Below are positions 12,671 through 13,905 of a stretch of 13,905 nt of DNA, in pieces. Positions within the stretch are counted from its first letter, which is position 1. Each line of letters starts with the position of its first letter. Position numbers and translations under genes: made by a program. The stretch comes from DASPXK01 sp035637315 (GTDB lineage Bacteria; Chloroflexota; UBA6077; JACCZL01). The stretch spans positions 1 through 13,905 of the forward strand of contig DASPXK010000009.1 in NCBI GenBank assembly GCA_035637315.1, written 5' to 3'. The notes under the pieces were generated by a model that did no database searches, was not told the origin of the DNA, and saw only the letters and a program-made list of their open reading frames with translations.

Positions 12671-12671
12671 G

Positions 12672-13905
12672 TTACTGCGCGTCGATGCTTTCGACGACCA
12701 CCTGGGCAGACCCACGGCGTGCCTCCTGGCCGAGCCGCTCCGGCCAACTCGTGACGGGCAGCCACTCGCCGTTGGGCCGCCGTAAACCGACGACCAGGTT
12801 GTACTGGTTGGGCGTGTCGGGCAGCTCGATTCGATGCGCCTCGATGGCGATGTCGTTAGGCCGCAGGCTCGAGATCTCGGTTCCCACTCCGCCCACGGGC
12901 GCCTCGTGCTGGGCGATCAACGAGCCACGTCGGTCGACCAGCTGGACGACGGCGGTAAGATCCTCACGAACCGGCTGGACCATCCCCCAGCGCACCGTCA
13001 GCTCGATCGTATCGCCAGGGTTCAGGTCGTCGGACTTGAGGTAGCGGCGTTCGTCGGACTTGAGGAATGTCCGCTCGAGGCGGACCACGCCGCCGAACTC
13101 GGTGCCGGCGGCGTTACGCCGAGGTGGCGGGGGAATAGGGAAGACTCGGGCGTAGTCGATGCCATTGATCCTGACCACTAGCTCGCTCTTCTTGCCACGG
13201 GTCACGCTGCGCAAGCGGTTGGCGAGGTCGCGTTGGACGGCGTTGACGTACAGGACGATGTAGTCGGCCATCGCCGCGTCGTACTGCTTGTCGGATAAGA
13301 TCGAGCCCTTGAATTGGGCGTTCATCACGCGGGGATAGAAGCCAGCCAGGGTCAGGCGCTCGGCATCTGGCTTGGAATTCAAGTAATCGGTTACGAGATC
13401 CAGACCTTCGCCCCAGCCGACGACGATCGCCTTGCGCGCGGCCGGACCACCGCCCAGGGCCGGGTTGTAATAGGCCAGGTAGTAGGGGTAGACGAGCGCG
13501 GCCGGGACGATCTGCGCCAGTCCGACCACGAGCAGCACGCCCGGCAGCAGACGGCCAGCTCGGCCGCCCAGCACGCGTTTGAGCCCGACCCACAGACCGA
13601 CAGCCACCAGCACCTCGACGGCGGGAAAGATCGGGAGCAAATAACGGTCGAACTTTTTGGGTGGCAGCGACATCATGGCGATGAAGAGCACGCAGTACGC
13701 CACCAGGAAGGCAACTGGCGCGCGCCAGCCGTGCGGTGCGCGCATACCAGGCGAAAAGAGCCCGAAGGCCAGCAGCACCAGCCCGAGCATCGCGACGGGG
13801 GTCATTCGGAAGGCGAGCGCGACCAGGTAGTAGAGCGGGCCCGGATCGCCAACCGGCTGGCCCAGGAAGAAGTTCTCGTGGTCAGAGCCGCCCACGGTCT
13901 CGGTG
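12672..13905 (-). CDS. GT-C membrane glycosyltransferase (GT39/ArnT-like) with C-terminal beta-rich domain, 5' end missing
   Basis: The right edge cuts off the N-terminal part; the frame remains open to the edge, where residues TET precede GGSDHENFFLGQP, aligning with the middle of the paralogs (RETGGQP-x-x-GSFF). The first membrane helix and the acidic D-E motif must lie outside the window. Visible: DPGPLYYLVALAFR, PPKKFDRYLLPIFP, YNPALGGGPAARKA...GWGEGLDLV, then RINGIDYARVFP. A soluble beta-rich tail of about 140 residues follows (LNPGDTIELTVRW, LTAVVQLVDRRGSLI, QYNLVVGLRRP), homologous in pattern to the tail of the 7146-9242 protein. Within it a short duplication gives FLKSDERRYLKSDD. No palindromic repeat interrupts the visible part, so it shows what the uninterrupted loop before YNPALGGG looks like. 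First visible gene of the minus operon; its GTG at 13895 is internal, not a start. Confidence 0.85.
   Translation of the reverse strand, partial: TETVGGSDHENFFLGQPVGDPGPLYYLVALAFRMTPVAMLGLVLLAFGLFSPGMRAPHGWRAPVAFLVAYCVLFIAMMSLPPKKFDRYLLPIFPAVEVLVAVGLWVGLKRVLGGRAGRLLPGVLLVVGLAQIVPAALVYPYYLAYYNPALGGGPAARKAIVVGWGEGLDLVTDYLNSKPDAERLTLAGFYPRVMNAQFKGSILSDKQYDAAMADYIVLYVNAVQRDLANRLRSVTRGKKSELVVRINGIDYARVFPIPPPPRRNAAGTEFGGVVRLERTFLKSDERRYLKSDDLNPGDTIELTVRWGMVQPVREDLTAVVQLVDRRGSLIAQHEAPVGGVGTEISSLRPNDIAIEAHRIELPDTPNQYNLVVGLRRPNGEWLPVTSWPERLGQEARRGSAQVVVESIDAQ
13027..13065. repeat. 24-bp tandem duplication in the C-terminal domain
   Basis: TCGTCGGACTTGAGG occurs at 13027-13041 and again at 13051-13065, 24 bases apart. 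That is eight codons, so the duplication keeps the frame and gives LKSDERRYLKSDD in the minus-strand protein. The paralogous tail at 7146-9242 has no equivalent repeat. Confidence 0.75.

Overview
High-GC bacterial DNA, most likely from a member of the Chloroflexota. That placement is an inference from three things: gene style, long membrane glycosyltransferases, and the density of G/C-rich palindromic repeats (ACCTAACCCCC...GGGGGTTAGGT; CCCTCACCCCC...GGGGGTGAGGG) and GAATGAAGAATGAAG-type repeats, which I associate with that phylum and with cyanobacteria. No rRNA, tRNA or marker gene is present to prove it.

Layout. Positions 1-303 hold the 3' end of a PIN-domain (DUF3368) toxin-like gene. Positions 304-810 have no gene I can support. 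A tight plus-strand run follows from 811 to 5383: ATP sulfurylase (sat), an alkaline-phosphatase-superfamily phosphodiesterase-like protein, APS kinase (cysC) and a second alkaline-phosphatase-superfamily (sulfatase-like) protein. Sat plus CysC make PAPS from sulfate and ATP. The window shows no PAPS reductase or sulfotransferase, so the fate of PAPS is open.

Convergent to it, and only 7 bp away, is a minus-strand run of five large multi-pass GT-C glycosyltransferases (GT39/PMT/ArnT-like) from the window end down to 5391. Four of them (5' neighbours at 12672, 10947, 9242 and 7146) are clear paralogs sharing a D-E motif after the first membrane segment, GHP-x-VTTMW, KKFDRYLLP, a YNP-x-x-GGG...GxGEGLDQ block and a W-x-(N/D)-x-I-(D/E)-Y-x-R-V-(Y/H) block. 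The fifth, at 5391-7145, is more distant. Stop/start contacts (TGAATG at 7143-7148, TAATG at 9240-9244) argue for one co-translated operon whose promoter lies beyond the right edge.

The most unusual thing is how three families of short inverted repeats are woven into the coding sequences. G/C palindromes of about 55-90 bp lie in frame inside four of the five glycosyltransferase genes, at only two topologically equivalent loops, and one forms the C-terminal tail of the phosphodiesterase plus the likely ribosome binding site of cysC. AT-richer GAATGAAGAATGAAG repeats sit at four gene junctions. There they supply stop codons, start codons and half of the first membrane segment of three glycosyltransferases. 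The two paralogs that end at such a repeat lack the C-terminal beta-rich domain kept by the other two, which suggests that the repeats took part in building the tandem array.
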